Shown here: piece after piece, positions 12,981 to 21,279 of the stretch
Layout of the letters: each line of letters opens with the position of its first letter
How positions within the stretch are numbered: position 1 is the stretch's first letter
NCBI GenBank assembly: GCA_002304735.1
Contig: DBIU01000075.1
Location: 1 to 21,279, forward strand
Source of the DNA: Ruminococcaceae bacterium UBA794
Lineage (GTDB): Bacteria > Bacillota > Clostridia > Oscillospirales > Ruminococcaceae
Direction: 5' to 3'
DNA: 21,279 nt
Notes under the pieces: model-generated
Database searches by the model: none
What the model was told of the DNA's origin: nothing
Seen by the model: the letters and a program-made list of their open reading frames with translations, nothing else
Program-made: the position numbers and the translations under genes

Positions 12981-15692
12981 ATGCTGTATAACATCAATTT
13001 TGAGGCTTCGGCAATCGCTTATCTTATCGTGCTGAACCTCTACATTAGGATTCAGTACACGGCAGAATCCCCGAGCAATAAATATTTCCGCCGCCTTGCC
13101 GCGACAATGCTTTTGGCGGTTGTTCTGGACGTTGTGACGGCGGTTACAATCAGCTATTATCAAGCCGTGCCGCTTTGGCTGAACATCGCGCTTAACGAGA
13201 TTTACTTCCTGCTTGATATTCTTCTCGAGTATTATTTCGTTATATACTGCATTTGTGCAACCCGCGGCAAAATCGACAAGCCCTATATTATTCAGACCGC
13301 TCATTCGATAATGACGTTCTGCGTTCTGTTTATGCTCTCAAACGTTTTCACGGGCTGGATATTCTATTTTGACGAAAACGGCTATCAGCACGGTCCTATC
13401 TATCTTATCGTTCACATTATTCCGATTGCCGTTATTATAATTACAAGCGTTATTATGCTGTTTAACTTCCGCAAATTCAACAATAAACAGCGCATTTCCA
13501 TTGTTTTATACATCATAGTACTCGTTTCGGGACCTGTCGTTCAGCTTATGTTTCCGAACGTTTTGTTTGTGCTGTTCACCATTTCGGTGGGACTTATGCT
13601 TCTTATGTTCGGAATGGAAACGCCCGACTATCAGGCGCTTACGCAGACGATGAACGAGCTTCGGAAAACCCGCGATGAAGCGGAAGAAGCAATGGCGGCG
13701 GCTCAAAGCGCAAGCCAAGCCAAAACCTTCTTTCTGAGCAGCATTTCCCACGAAATCCGCACTCCCATAAATGCAATTCTCGGTTATAACGAAATGATGC
13801 TTCGCGACGCAGAAAAAAAGGAAACCGTGCAGTATTGCGTGAATATTCAAAGCGCGGGAAAAACGCTTCTGTCGATGATAAGCGATATGATGGATTACAC
13901 CGAGATTGAAACGGGAAGCATAAATCTCGAAAAATCCGACTATTCAACGGTTTCTATGATAACCGACGTGACGATTTTCGGCAGATATTTCGCGGATAAA
14001 AAGGATATCGAGCTTCGCGTTAAGGCTGACCCGACGATGCCGAAGGAGCTTCACGGCGACAGCGCGCGCATAACGAGAATTTTCTGCAATTTGCTGTCGA
14101 ACGCTGTTAAATACACAAATTTCGGGCACGTTGACGTTACGATACGCTGGGAGCTTGAAAGCATTTCCGAGGGGTATTTGTACGCGGAGGTTACCGATAC
14201 GGGTATAGGAATACACGGCGAGGACCTTGCAAATATTACGTCCGCGTTTCAGCGCGTGGATAAGAAGCGCAACCAGAATATTCAGGGACTGGGACTGGGC
14301 TTGACTATCGTAACGAAGCTTCTTGCGATGATGGACGGCGCTCTCGACATACGAAGCGAATACGGCAAAGGCACGACTGTGAGCTTTCGCATAAAGCAGG
14401 AAATCGTTGATTCAACTCCGCTCGGAGAAATGGATTTGGTGGCGCACAAGCCCGAAAAAATCGCTATGCGTCCCGGCTTTACCGCGCCGGACGCGCGTCT
14501 GCTTGCGGTTGACGACAATATAATGAACCTTGAGCTTTACCGCGGTATTCTCAAGGAAACAAGAATACAAATCGATACCGCGGTAAACGGCGTCGAGGCG
14601 CTCGAGTATATCAGCCGATACAAATACGACCTTATTATTCTGGACCATATGATGCCGCTTATGGACGGAATGGAAACGCTCAAAACGATAAAAAAGCAAA
14701 ATCTTTGCAGCGACGTTCCTATTCTTGTGATAACCGCAAACGCTGTTTCGGGCGAAAAAAGCGCTTATCTCAACGCGGGCTTCGACGATTATCTTTCAAA
14801 GCCGGTTTCAAGCCGCCAGCTTCTGGAAGCCGTGAGAAAATATCTGCCCGAAAACTTAATTCAGCCGGATATTCTGAATTATTCGTATACGGAGGACGAT
14901 ATCTCCGAAAGCGGCGCCGTCGAGCGGCTTTCCGAGTTCCTCGACGTAAAGTCGGCGATGAATTACTGCTGCAACAGCGAGGAGCTTTATTTGAGCGTTG
15001 TAAAGACGTATGTCGAGGAAAATCGGCTTGAAGCTATCCGAAAATACTTTGACGAAAAGGATTTCGACAACTATCGCATACAGGTTCACGCGCTGAAAAG
15101 CGGTTCGCGGATTGTCGGGGCAGGGGAGCTTGAGGAACGCGCGCGGCTGCTTGAAATGGCGGCGAAAAGCGGCGATATCGAATATATTGCGGAAAACAAC
15201 GAAACGCTGCTTGACGAGTACAAAAGCCTTCTCGAGCGCATTGAAGCTGCCGTTGATTTTGCGGAAAATAAGATTGAAAACTGCGGCTTGACGGTGCTTT
15301 ACGTCGATGATGATTTGATGTATCGAAGCCTTGTAAAACGTATGCTGCGCGACGGTTTTGGAAGCGTTTTGACAAATCAGTCCGCCGAGGAGGCGCTTGA
15401 AACGCTTAATTCAAAAATAGCCGAGGCGCAGGAAAACGGCGCCGAGCCGGATTTGCCGCAGATTATTCTGCTTGACCTCAATTTGTCGGGAATGAACGGG
15501 CTTTCGCTGCTGAGAAAGCTGCGCGAGAGCGATGTTTTCGGCAAAATCCCCGCCGTTATCTATACGTCCGACAACGACCGTGAAACGCAGCTTGAGTGCC
15601 TGCGGGCGGGCGCGGCGGACTTCATCGCGAAACCCGCCGATTGGGAAGTCCTGACCGAGCGGCTGAAGCGGCTTGCGGTAATGTCTGAATAA
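12981..15692 (+). CDS. hybrid histidine kinase, REC-HPt-REC
   Basis: 903 aa from ATG 12981, with GGGAGG 9 nt upstream; a TTG six bases earlier lies too close to the site. Order: seven or so membrane segments (about 10-212), coiled coil (215-245), HisKA with His257 in SISHEIRTP, HATPase with Asn374, DTGIGI (406-411) and QGLGLGL (435-441), receiver 1 with Asp511/512, Asp555, Thr585 and Lys607, an HPt domain with His703 in QVHALKSGS, and receiver 2 with Asp776-778, Asp832, Thr862 and Lys884. All key residues are intact. This is the only complete HPt in the operon. Receiver 2 at the very end lacks any effector domain. Gap to the upstream gene 16 nt; a strong terminator follows. Confidence 0.93.
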   Translation: MLYNINFEASAIAYLIVLNLYIRIQYTAESPSNKYFRRLAATMLLAVVLDVVTAVTISYYQAVPLWLNIALNEIYFLLDILLEYYFVIYCICATRGKIDKPYIIQTAHSIMTFCVLFMLSNVFTGWIFYFDENGYQHGPIYLIVHIIPIAVIIITSVIMLFNFRKFNNKQRISIVLYIIVLVSGPVVQLMFPNVLFVLFTISVGLMLLMFGMETPDYQALTQTMNELRKTRDEAEEAMAAAQSASQAKTFFLSSISHEIRTPINAILGYNEMMLRDAEKKETVQYCVNIQSAGKTLLSMISDMMDYTEIETGSINLEKSDYSTVSMITDVTIFGRYFADKKDIELRVKADPTMPKELHGDSARITRIFCNLLSNAVKYTNFGHVDVTIRWELESISEGYLYAEVTDTGIGIHGEDLANITSAFQRVDKKRNQNIQGLGLGLTIVTKLLAMMDGALDIRSEYGKGTTVSFRIKQEIVDSTPLGEMDLVAHKPEKIAMRPGFTAPDARLLAVDDNIMNLELYRGILKETRIQIDTAVNGVEALEYISRYKYDLIILDHMMPLMDGMETLKTIKKQNLCSDVPILVITANAVSGEKSAYLNAGFDDYLSKPVSSRQLLEAVRKYLPENLIQPDILNYSYTEDDISESGAVERLSEFLDVKSAMNYCCNSEELYLSVVKTYVEENRLEAIRKYFDEKDFDNYRIQVHALKSGSRIVGAGELEERARLLEMAAKSGDIEYIAENNETLLDEYKSLLERIEAAVDFAENKIENCGLTVLYVDDDLMYRSLVKRMLRDGFGSVLTNQSAEEALETLNSKIAEAQENGAEPDLPQIILLDLNLSGMNGLSLLRKLRESDVFGKIPAVIYTSDNDRETQLECLRAGAADFIAKPADWEVLTERLKRLAVMSE

Positions 15693-15699
15693 CAAAACA

Positions 15700-15731
15700 C
15701 CCCCGAAAACGCCGAGTTTCGGGGGATTTTT
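15700..15731 (+). terminator. terminator of the phosphorelay operon
   Basis: CCCCCGAAA (15700-15708) pairs with TTTCGGGGG (15717-15725), followed by ATTTTT. Confidence 0.93.
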
Positions 15732-15786
15732 ACGGAAACAATAACGCATCGCCCGTGAAAAAAGCGCCGCGGTGTTTGTGGAATAA

Positions 15787-16638
15787 TCAGCGAGTGAAAT
15801 TTCCACAGTAAAGGTTGTTGTAGTATCCGAAAGCAATTGAAGCCTTGAGCGGGTCGCTTATTTCATCGATTCTGAGCGTTCCGTCGCTGTTTCTGACGAA
15901 CTTGACGGTTATGGTTTCGCGCAGATCTTCTTCAAGACCCCACTCGTCCTTATCGCCGACATTTGTTGCGGTAAGCAGAATTGTGTTCTCGTCGGGATAC
16001 TCAAAGGAATTAAGCTCGACATAGCTCATTCCTGTGCCGATTGCGCCGACTTTCTTCATTCTGAAGTTCAGATAAATATACCCGTCGGAAACAATCAGGT
16101 CGTTTTTGTTGTACTTGAAAAATTCCTCCTTGAATTTCTCTGTGAAAATCTTGTCAAGCTTCTCGTTAAAAAGCTTTTCGGAACTCATTTCACCTTTGAT
16201 AACCTTGTAGAACCAGTAGGGATTATCGTCAATTTCCTTTTGTATCGACTGTTCTTTGTCGGTAATCAAATAAACAGGGTCGTCGGACTTGTCCTTTTCG
16301 TTCGGGTGAATAACTGTGAACTGGAGGTAAGCGTATTGATTAATCAAGTCAATTGCCTGTGCAAAATCCTTGGATTTCTCGCCGTTTTTGAAGAGATTCA
16401 GCTTGATTTCGCTGTGCGGAACAACAAAATCCTCGTCAATTACCGGTGTTTCGGGCGCTGCCGAAGAAGTGCTTTCGACAGTTGAAGATGTGCTTGATGA
16501 AGCTGCGGGGCTGCTTGACGTGCTTTCGGAAACGCTTGAAGCGCTGCTTTCGCCAGAACTTTCCGTGCCGTTCGAGCAGCCTGTCAATGCGCTCAGAAGA
16601 AGCGCCGCCGTGAGAATTGAAGCAAGTGTTTTTTTCAT
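15787..16638 (-). CDS. Ser-rich linker lipoprotein, unknown function
   Basis: 283 aa from ATG 16638 (GGAG seven nt upstream; the open frame reaches 16728 but the extra residues have no signal). Lipobox LTGC with Cys21, then a Ser/Thr/Ala/Glu linker (about 22-70). The remaining 210 residues are rich in Lys, Asp, Glu and aromatic residues, for example EFFKYNKNDLIVSDGYIYLN and NTILLTATNVGDKDEWG, and look like one folded beta-rich domain. No catalytic motif is seen. It stands alone, convergent with the phosphorelay operon and divergent from the GLUG protein. A minus-strand TATAAT at 16698-16693 may be its -10 box. Confidence 0.85.
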   Translation of the reverse strand: MKKTLASILTAALLLSALTGCSNGTESSGESSASSVSESTSSSPAASSSTSSTVESTSSAAPETPVIDEDFVVPHSEIKLNLFKNGEKSKDFAQAIDLINQYAYLQFTVIHPNEKDKSDDPVYLITDKEQSIQKEIDDNPYWFYKVIKGEMSSEKLFNEKLDKIFTEKFKEEFFKYNKNDLIVSDGYIYLNFRMKKVGAIGTGMSYVELNSFEYPDENTILLTATNVGDKDEWGLEEDLRETITVKFVRNSDGTLRIDEISDPLKASIAFGYYNNLYCGNFTR

Positions 16639-16769
16639 AATTTTCTCCTTTTCATAATCGCTGTCTGCGGTTTTTTGATTTTTTCCCCCTCTATTATATA
16701 CATTACAAAAAAGGGCAAAACCGGACACTTTTTTTTAACTTTTTTTGAAAAAATGACAATTTTCGTGCA

Positions 16770-16800
16770 AAGCGACAAAAAACGATATTTTTTATCGCTT
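16770..16800. repeat. imperfect 13-bp inverted repeat in the divergent intergenic region
   Basis: AAGCGA (16770-16775) and AAAAAA (16777-16782) pair with TTTTTT (16788-16793) and TCGCTT (16795-16800), with one mismatch and a 5-nt loop. It could be an RNA hairpin or a protein site. The rest of the 424-bp gap between 16638 and 17063 is AT-rich and holds no gene I can support. Confidence 0.55.
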
Positions 16801-16991
16801 GATTTGTTCAATTTGACAGTGCAAAAACTTCTCCTTGAAAAGAAAGCGAGCGTAACGAAAGAAATAGTTTTGCGTATAAACTAATGTCGGCGAAATTTCG
16901 GAAAAAAGCTTCTTAAAATCGGCTGTTTTCGCGGGATTTGCAGGCTTTTGCAGCTGTTTTTGTGAAATTTGGTTTTTTCGCGCAAAATCGG

Positions 16992-17020
16992 TTGACAAAA
17001 TGATAATTTGCTGATATAAT
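16992..17020 (+). promoter_or_regulatory. perfect-consensus promoter of the GLUG protein
   Basis: TTGACA (16992-16997), 17 nt, TATAAT (17015-17020), 42 nt before the start codon. Both boxes and the spacing are ideal, which implies strong expression unless repressed. Confidence 0.92.
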
Positions 17021-17026
17021 TATCAT
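17000..17026. promoter_or_regulatory. candidate operator overlapping the -10 box
   Basis: ATGATAATT (17000-17008) and AATTATCAT (17018-17026) form a perfect 9-bp inverted repeat with a 9-nt centre that spans the spacer and the -10 box. The half-sites resemble Fur-type TGATAAT/ATTATCA, but the gap of 11 nt is not that of a standard 7-1-7 Fur box. Confidence 0.5.
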
Positions 17027-17062
17027 ATACATTTGTGTATTATTTGCATTAGGAGGAAAATT

Positions 17063-20000
17063 ATGGCAAAAACAAGAAACAGGCTTATTTCGGTCGGAAT
17101 AGCTTTGCTGGCGCTGATTGCGGCGGCTTTGTTTGTTATTCCGCAGAAAACGGCAAGCGCGGAAACGTGGATTGAAGCGGCTGCCACGGGATTTGCAAAC
17201 GGCGACGGCTCGCAGGATAACCCGTATCAGATATCGAGCGGCGCGGAGCTTGCTTATCTCGCCAAGCAGGTTAGTGGCGGCAACAGCTATGAGAATAATT
17301 ATTTCAAGCTTACCGCCGATATCGACCTCGGCGGCAAAGAATGGAATCCGATAGGTTACGGCAGTTATGACAGAAATGATAGCGATGTGAGTTGTCACGA
17401 GTTCAAAGGCACTTTTGACGGAAATAATAGAACTATAAGCGGCTTGAAGATAAGCGATAAGCGTCATGTGGGATTGTTTTGGACAAATAACGGCACTATC
17501 AAGAATCTTTACCTTGATAACGTGGAAATCAGCACATACCAAGGCGCAGGCGCGATATGTGATAACAACAAAGGAACGATTGAAAACTGCGGAGTGCTGA
17601 GCGGCAAATTGATATATTTAGGCAGTAGCGGCGGTCAGGTCGGCGGCATTTGCGAGAGCAATTCCGGCAAAATCAGCAAGTGCTATAATATGGCTGATAT
17701 AGTCGGCGGAGGCTTCAACGGCGGCATATGCAATAAAAATGATAGCGGCGCAACCATTGAAAACTGCTATAACGGCGGCAAAGTCGCGGCGGCATACGGC
17801 ACCAACAGCGGCATTTGCCAAAATAACAGCGGAACTATTTCTTGTTGTCTGAATTTTGGAGAGATTAGCAGCGAAAGCGGCAGCGCTTACGGCATTTGCA
17901 GCACAAATACCGGTAACATAACTAACTGCTACAATGACAAAAGCGTAAACGGCGAGATTATTGCATGTGGAGATGGCTTCACCGGCATAGGCAGTACAAC
18001 AAATGTTAACAGAAAAACCACCGCGGAAATTTGCGGCGGCATAACAAAACTTACGGGCTTTAGCGATGAAGTTTGGGGAGCGGGTTCTTTCGATGAAAAC
18101 GTAACCAAGAAGAATGGCAGACTCGGTGCGCAGACCTATACTTATCCGAAACTTACCGCCGTAACCAAAACTGCTGCGACAAGAGATATTGAAGTCTATA
18201 ATTTCAGCACGGATAATACTGAAAATTATGATAATTTCACCTATATCGAAACGGCGGAGGATTTCCAAAATATCGATAAAAATCTTAAGGGGAATTACGT
18301 TCTCAAGAACGATATCGAATTAGATGAAAATTATAAGCCGATAGGCAGCGGCACTAATGGTATTTCAGCAAACGAGTTCACGGGCAAATTCAGCGGAAAC
18401 GGGCGTAAAGTCTATGGCTTCAATATAATTGATGAAAGCACCAGTTCGGCAAAATTGGGCTTGTTCAGAATTAATAGCGGCACGATTATGAACCTTACCG
18501 TCGAGGGCAATGTTAATGGCAGTTATTCATATGTCGGCGGTATCTGCGGCGTTAATAACAGCGGCGGCGTTATCGTTGACTGCTCTTATGTCGGGTCCGT
18601 ATACGGCATTTCCGGTAATGTCGGCGGCATTTGCGGCGAGAACAAAGGCACGATTGAGCGCTGCGCGGCGGACGGCACGGTATACAGCAACAGCAGCTCC
18701 GTCGGCGGCATTTGCGGCAAAATTGACGGCGGAACAATCAAAAACTGCTTCAATTCATGCGACGTTACAGGCAGCAGCGATGTCGGCGGTATTATCGGTG
18801 GCACCGGCACTAATAATTCGACTGTCGAGTATTGTATAAGCGTAGGCAAGGTACGCAAGGTAAATGACAACAATAATAATTATGTCGGTGGTATCAGCGG
18901 AAATTATGATAGTAGAGTTACAATAAGCAACTGCTACTTTGACAGCGATGTAAGCGCGGGACTTAAAGCGGTTTATTACGCTTTTGAAAACAAAGATTCC
19001 GAAACCGTAAAGGGTCTGGCAACTGCCAAGCTTTGCGACAATCTTCCGGAAGGCTTTAACAATACAATATGGGCAAAGGGAAGTATTGTTGAAGAAGAAA
19101 CAGAGGGCAGATTTGGCACAAGAACGGCTACATACATAAGCCTTAAGGACGTTGGCGAGGCGAAGTCCGCGGGCGAGAGTACGCCTATCTACAACTTCGG
19201 CGTTGACGACAACAAAACAAACTGGCGGGAATTTACATATATTGAAACGGCGGAACAGTATAAGGAAATCTTTAAGATTTCCGGTAATTTGAGCGGTAAC
19301 TACGTTCTCGGCGCGGATATCGACTTCGGCGGCGCGGAGATAACTCCTATCGGCGATGGCAATAACCTGTTCACGGGCAATTTCAGCGGTGACGGGCATA
19401 TCGTATCGAACTTCAAGATAAACAAGTCTAAAAACGATAATGTGGGTCTGTTTGGTCGGATTAATGGAACGATAATGAACCTCGGCATTGAAAACGCTGA
19501 GATAAGAGGATATAATAATGTCGGCGGCGTGTGCGGAAATAATATCGGCACTATCGCAAACTGCTATAACACAGGCAATGTCGGAGGAGCTAATTATGTC
19601 GGCGGCGTGTGCGGATATAACAGCGGCACTATCAAAAACTGCTATAACACAGGCGCTGTCAGCAGCCAAAATGAAGTCAATGTCGGCGGCGTGTGCGGAT
19701 ATAATAAAAGCGGCACTATCACAAACTGCTATTACAACAAGGATATCTGCGAGGGCGGCGGAATAGGCGGCAGCGATGTTTCAGGCTCTGCAACGGGTCT
19801 TTCCACTAATTTGATGACCGATTCGGACGCGCTCTCGACAATGAAGCTTGACAGCTCGATTTGGGTGAAGAAGCAGAACGTCAAGGGCGCAAACGGCGGC
19901 ACGGCTTATTATCCCTCGTTCTCCGAGGAAAACGCGCCGAGCGTGAAGTACACGGCGGAGCTTGGCTTCACAATCGACGAGGAGAACAGCGAGCTTGTTT

Positions 20001-21279
20001 ACGGCGGCGAAATTAAGTTTAACGGCTCATTGACAATCAAATTCGGCGACGTTTCCAACAATTTTGTCACTAAAGACGCTTTCTCAATTAAAATGGGCGA
20101 AGATGTCGTTGTTGAGGGCAGCGAGTTTGAAGTAGATGATGATAAATTGACGTTTAGCGCGAAATATACGGCAAAAACGGCGGGCAAAAAGACTTTCACG
20201 CTTGTTTACAGCAACAAAAACTGCGCGTATATAGATGGCGAATTGAAGAAAGACCTCATGGTTGATATCAAGAAAAAGACGTTCGATTCTAACGACTTCA
20301 CGTTTGCGCAGCCTACAAACAACACCTATGACGGCAAGGTGAAAGAAGCCAAGGTTACTACCGCTCTTGAAGGCGTTGGCGACATTAAGGTGAAGTATTT
20401 CGACAGCAACGAAAAGCTGGTTGAATCGCCTATCAACGCCGGCACATATACCGTGAAAATCGACGTTTCGGAGGGCGAGGGCTATAACGCGGCAAAGGAC
20501 CTCGGAAGCTGGTCGTTCACAATCGGTCAAAAGACTAAAAATATAAGCGATATTGATGTCACTTACGGCTGGGAGAAAACAGGCGTTTGCACCGTTCCTG
20601 TCGAGGGTATTCCCGAGGATTTGGGGACGAGCCTCGCGCCTTTGTTCGCGTATGAAGATAGCAAGAACATCATCAATCAAAACAGCGTAAAATTCAGCGG
20701 CGGAAAGCTTACATTTAGCTTTAACAAGCTCTCCGACGCGAATATCGGCGATACCGCGAAAATTACGACAACCATCACTTCGCAGAATTACGCAGATATT
20801 ACGTTCACGGTTAACGTTACGCTGAACGGCTTGAAGGACCCGACTGTGCCGAAGTGCGAGCTTACGATTGTTCACGGCGAAAACGGGGTACTTACCGCGA
20901 CAATCACGGCGGTTGAGGGCGCGGAATACAAGTTCAACAACGGAGATTGGCTTGAAACGAACTCGCACGCGGGAATTGAACACGGCGCAAAGGTTACCGC
21001 GAGCATAAGAATGAAAGCGGTTGACGGCGTATCTAACGCGAGCGAAACGACCGTTGCGGTGAAATACGCGACGGACGGCTGCAAATTCACGTCCGACGCG
21101 AACGGACACACGTTAACCTGCACAAAGTGCAGCTATGCAGGCGAAAATGAACCTCACACGTTCAGCGGAAATGCCTGCGCGGTCTGCGGATACAAAAAAT
21201 CCGGCTCGTCGGGCGGCTCGTCCGGCGGCGGAAGCCACTCCGGCGGCTCGTCCGGCGGCGGCTCTTATTCGCCGACAAA
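17063..21279 (+). CDS. large secreted GLUG-repeat surface protein (3' end off window)
   Basis: At least 1405 aa, open at the window end. ATG 17063 has AGGAGG 7 nt upstream. Signal peptide 1-33 (cleavage after ASA). Three homologous blocks follow (about 45-385, 390-720 and 720-930), each with a head such as NYFKLTADIDLGG and PIG, then FDGNNRTISGLKI-type strands and runs of GLUG motifs of the form VGGICGxNxGTIxNCYN. Residues about 950-1070 and 1074-1155 are Ig/MBG-like beta domains (YDGKVKEAKV ... INAGTYTVKIDVSEGEGYN). A Cys4-type ribbon (CTKC, CAVC; about 1340-1380) and a Gly/Ser linker close the visible part. The GLUG family is known from adhesins and surface proteases; no protease motif is seen here. 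A wall or membrane anchor is expected beyond the window. Confidence 0.92.
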   Translation, partial: MAKTRNRLISVGIALLALIAAALFVIPQKTASAETWIEAAATGFANGDGSQDNPYQISSGAELAYLAKQVSGGNSYENNYFKLTADIDLGGKEWNPIGYGSYDRNDSDVSCHEFKGTFDGNNRTISGLKISDKRHVGLFWTNNGTIKNLYLDNVEISTYQGAGAICDNNKGTIENCGVLSGKLIYLGSSGGQVGGICESNSGKISKCYNMADIVGGGFNGGICNKNDSGATIENCYNGGKVAAAYGTNSGICQNNSGTISCCLNFGEISSESGSAYGICSTNTGNITNCYNDKSVNGEIIACGDGFTGIGSTTNVNRKTTAEICGGITKLTGFSDEVWGAGSFDENVTKKNGRLGAQTYTYPKLTAVTKTAATRDIEVYNFSTDNTENYDNFTYIETAEDFQNIDKNLKGNYVLKNDIELDENYKPIGSGTNGISANEFTGKFSGNGRKVYGFNIIDESTSSAKLGLFRINSGTIMNLTVEGNVNGSYSYVGGICGVNNSGGVIVDCSYVGSVYGISGNVGGICGENKGTIERCAADGTVYSNSSSVGGICGKIDGGTIKNCFNSCDVTGSSDVGGIIGGTGTNNSTVEYCISVGKVRKVNDNNNNYVGGISGNYDSRVTISNCYFDSDVSAGLKAVYYAFENKDSETVKGLATAKLCDNLPEGFNNTIWAKGSIVEEETEGRFGTRTATYISLKDVGEAKSAGESTPIYNFGVDDNKTNWREFTYIETAEQYKEIFKISGNLSGNYVLGADIDFGGAEITPIGDGNNLFTGNFSGDGHIVSNFKINKSKNDNVGLFGRINGTIMNLGIENAEIRGYNNVGGVCGNNIGTIANCYNTGNVGGANYVGGVCGYNSGTIKNCYNTGAVSSQNEVNVGGVCGYNKSGTITNCYYNKDICEGGGIGGSDVSGSATGLSTNLMTDSDALSTMKLDSSIWVKKQNVKGANGGTAYYPSFSEENAPSVKYTAELGFTIDEENSELVYGGEIKFNGSLTIKFGDVSNNFVTKDAFSIKMGEDVVVEGSEFEVDDDKLTFSAKYTAKTAGKKTFTLVYSNKNCAYIDGELKKDLMVDIKKKTFDSNDFTFAQPTNNTYDGKVKEAKVTTALEGVGDIKVKYFDSNEKLVESPINAGTYTVKIDVSEGEGYNAAKDLGSWSFTIGQKTKNISDIDVTYGWEKTGVCTVPVEGIPEDLGTSLAPLFAYEDSKNIINQNSVKFSGGKLTFSFNKLSDANIGDTAKITTTITSQNYADITFTVNVTLNGLKDPTVPKCELTIVHGENGVLTATITAVEGAEYKFNNGDWLETNSHAGIEHGAKVTASIRMKAVDGVSNASETTVAVKYATDGCKFTSDANGHTLTCTKCSYAGENEPHTFSGNACAVCGYKKSGSSGGSSGGGSHSGGSSGGGSYSPT

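Noticed and set aside
17618..19669. Long minus-strand frames rich in Ala, Ile and Val
   Set aside because: They are shadows of the GLUG gene; its GGC, GTC and ATT codons read open on the other strand. They lack ribosome sites and overlap a clear gene.

Overview
The window looks like a chromosomal segment of a gut-type Clostridia (Ruminococcaceae/Oscillospiraceae-like Firmicute). This is inferred from strong AGGAGG-type ribosome sites, TTGACA/TATAAT promoters, lipoproteins with Ser-rich linkers, a GLUG-repeat surface protein, and a mixed codon style rich in GCG, TCG and GGC. No single gene fixes the species.

Left region (1-6701). A CRISPR array with 36-nt repeats and 30-nt spacers runs in from the left edge and ends in a repeat cut after its 11th base. 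From there a 138-bp segment starts (copy A, 590-727). It recurs inverted at 6564-6701 (copy B, about 93% identical, no gaps). Beside copy B lies a 35/36 match to the CRISPR repeat in inverted orientation. Read on the + strand this gives anti-repeat, GC hairpin and U-tract, the layout of a tracrRNA, with its own promoter-like site. Between the copies lie a membrane-anchored Ntn-hydrolase (choloylglycine hydrolase/penicillin V acylase type), a small secreted protein of unknown function and unusual composition, a lipoprotein, and two ABC-2-like permeases without an ATPase. No cas gene is in the window.

Middle region (6702-10350, minus strand). A tRNA-Leu(CAG) with a consensus promoter is followed by two tandem trailer/terminator units. 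Next comes a four-gene operon: ECF sigma factor, overlapping single-pass anti-sigma-like protein, Ser-rich lipoprotein, and DHHW/AlgX-like lipoprotein. The set suggests an envelope-stress or surface-modification module controlled by the sigma factor.

Right-centre (10350-15731, plus strand). A three-gene phosphorelay operon holds a hybrid histidine kinase whose C-terminal HPt-like domain has Cys where the phospho-His should be, a lone CheY-like receiver, and a second hybrid kinase (membrane domain, HisKA, HATPase, REC, intact HPt, REC). No DNA-binding or enzymatic output domain is present, so the one intact HPt probably serves the whole set.

Right end (15787-21279). A Ser-rich lipoprotein (minus) is divergent from a very large secreted GLUG-repeat surface protein that runs off the window. 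The latter has a perfect-consensus promoter overlapped by a 9-bp inverted repeat. The most unusual part of the window is the array/138-bp inverted duplication/tracrRNA-like arrangement.
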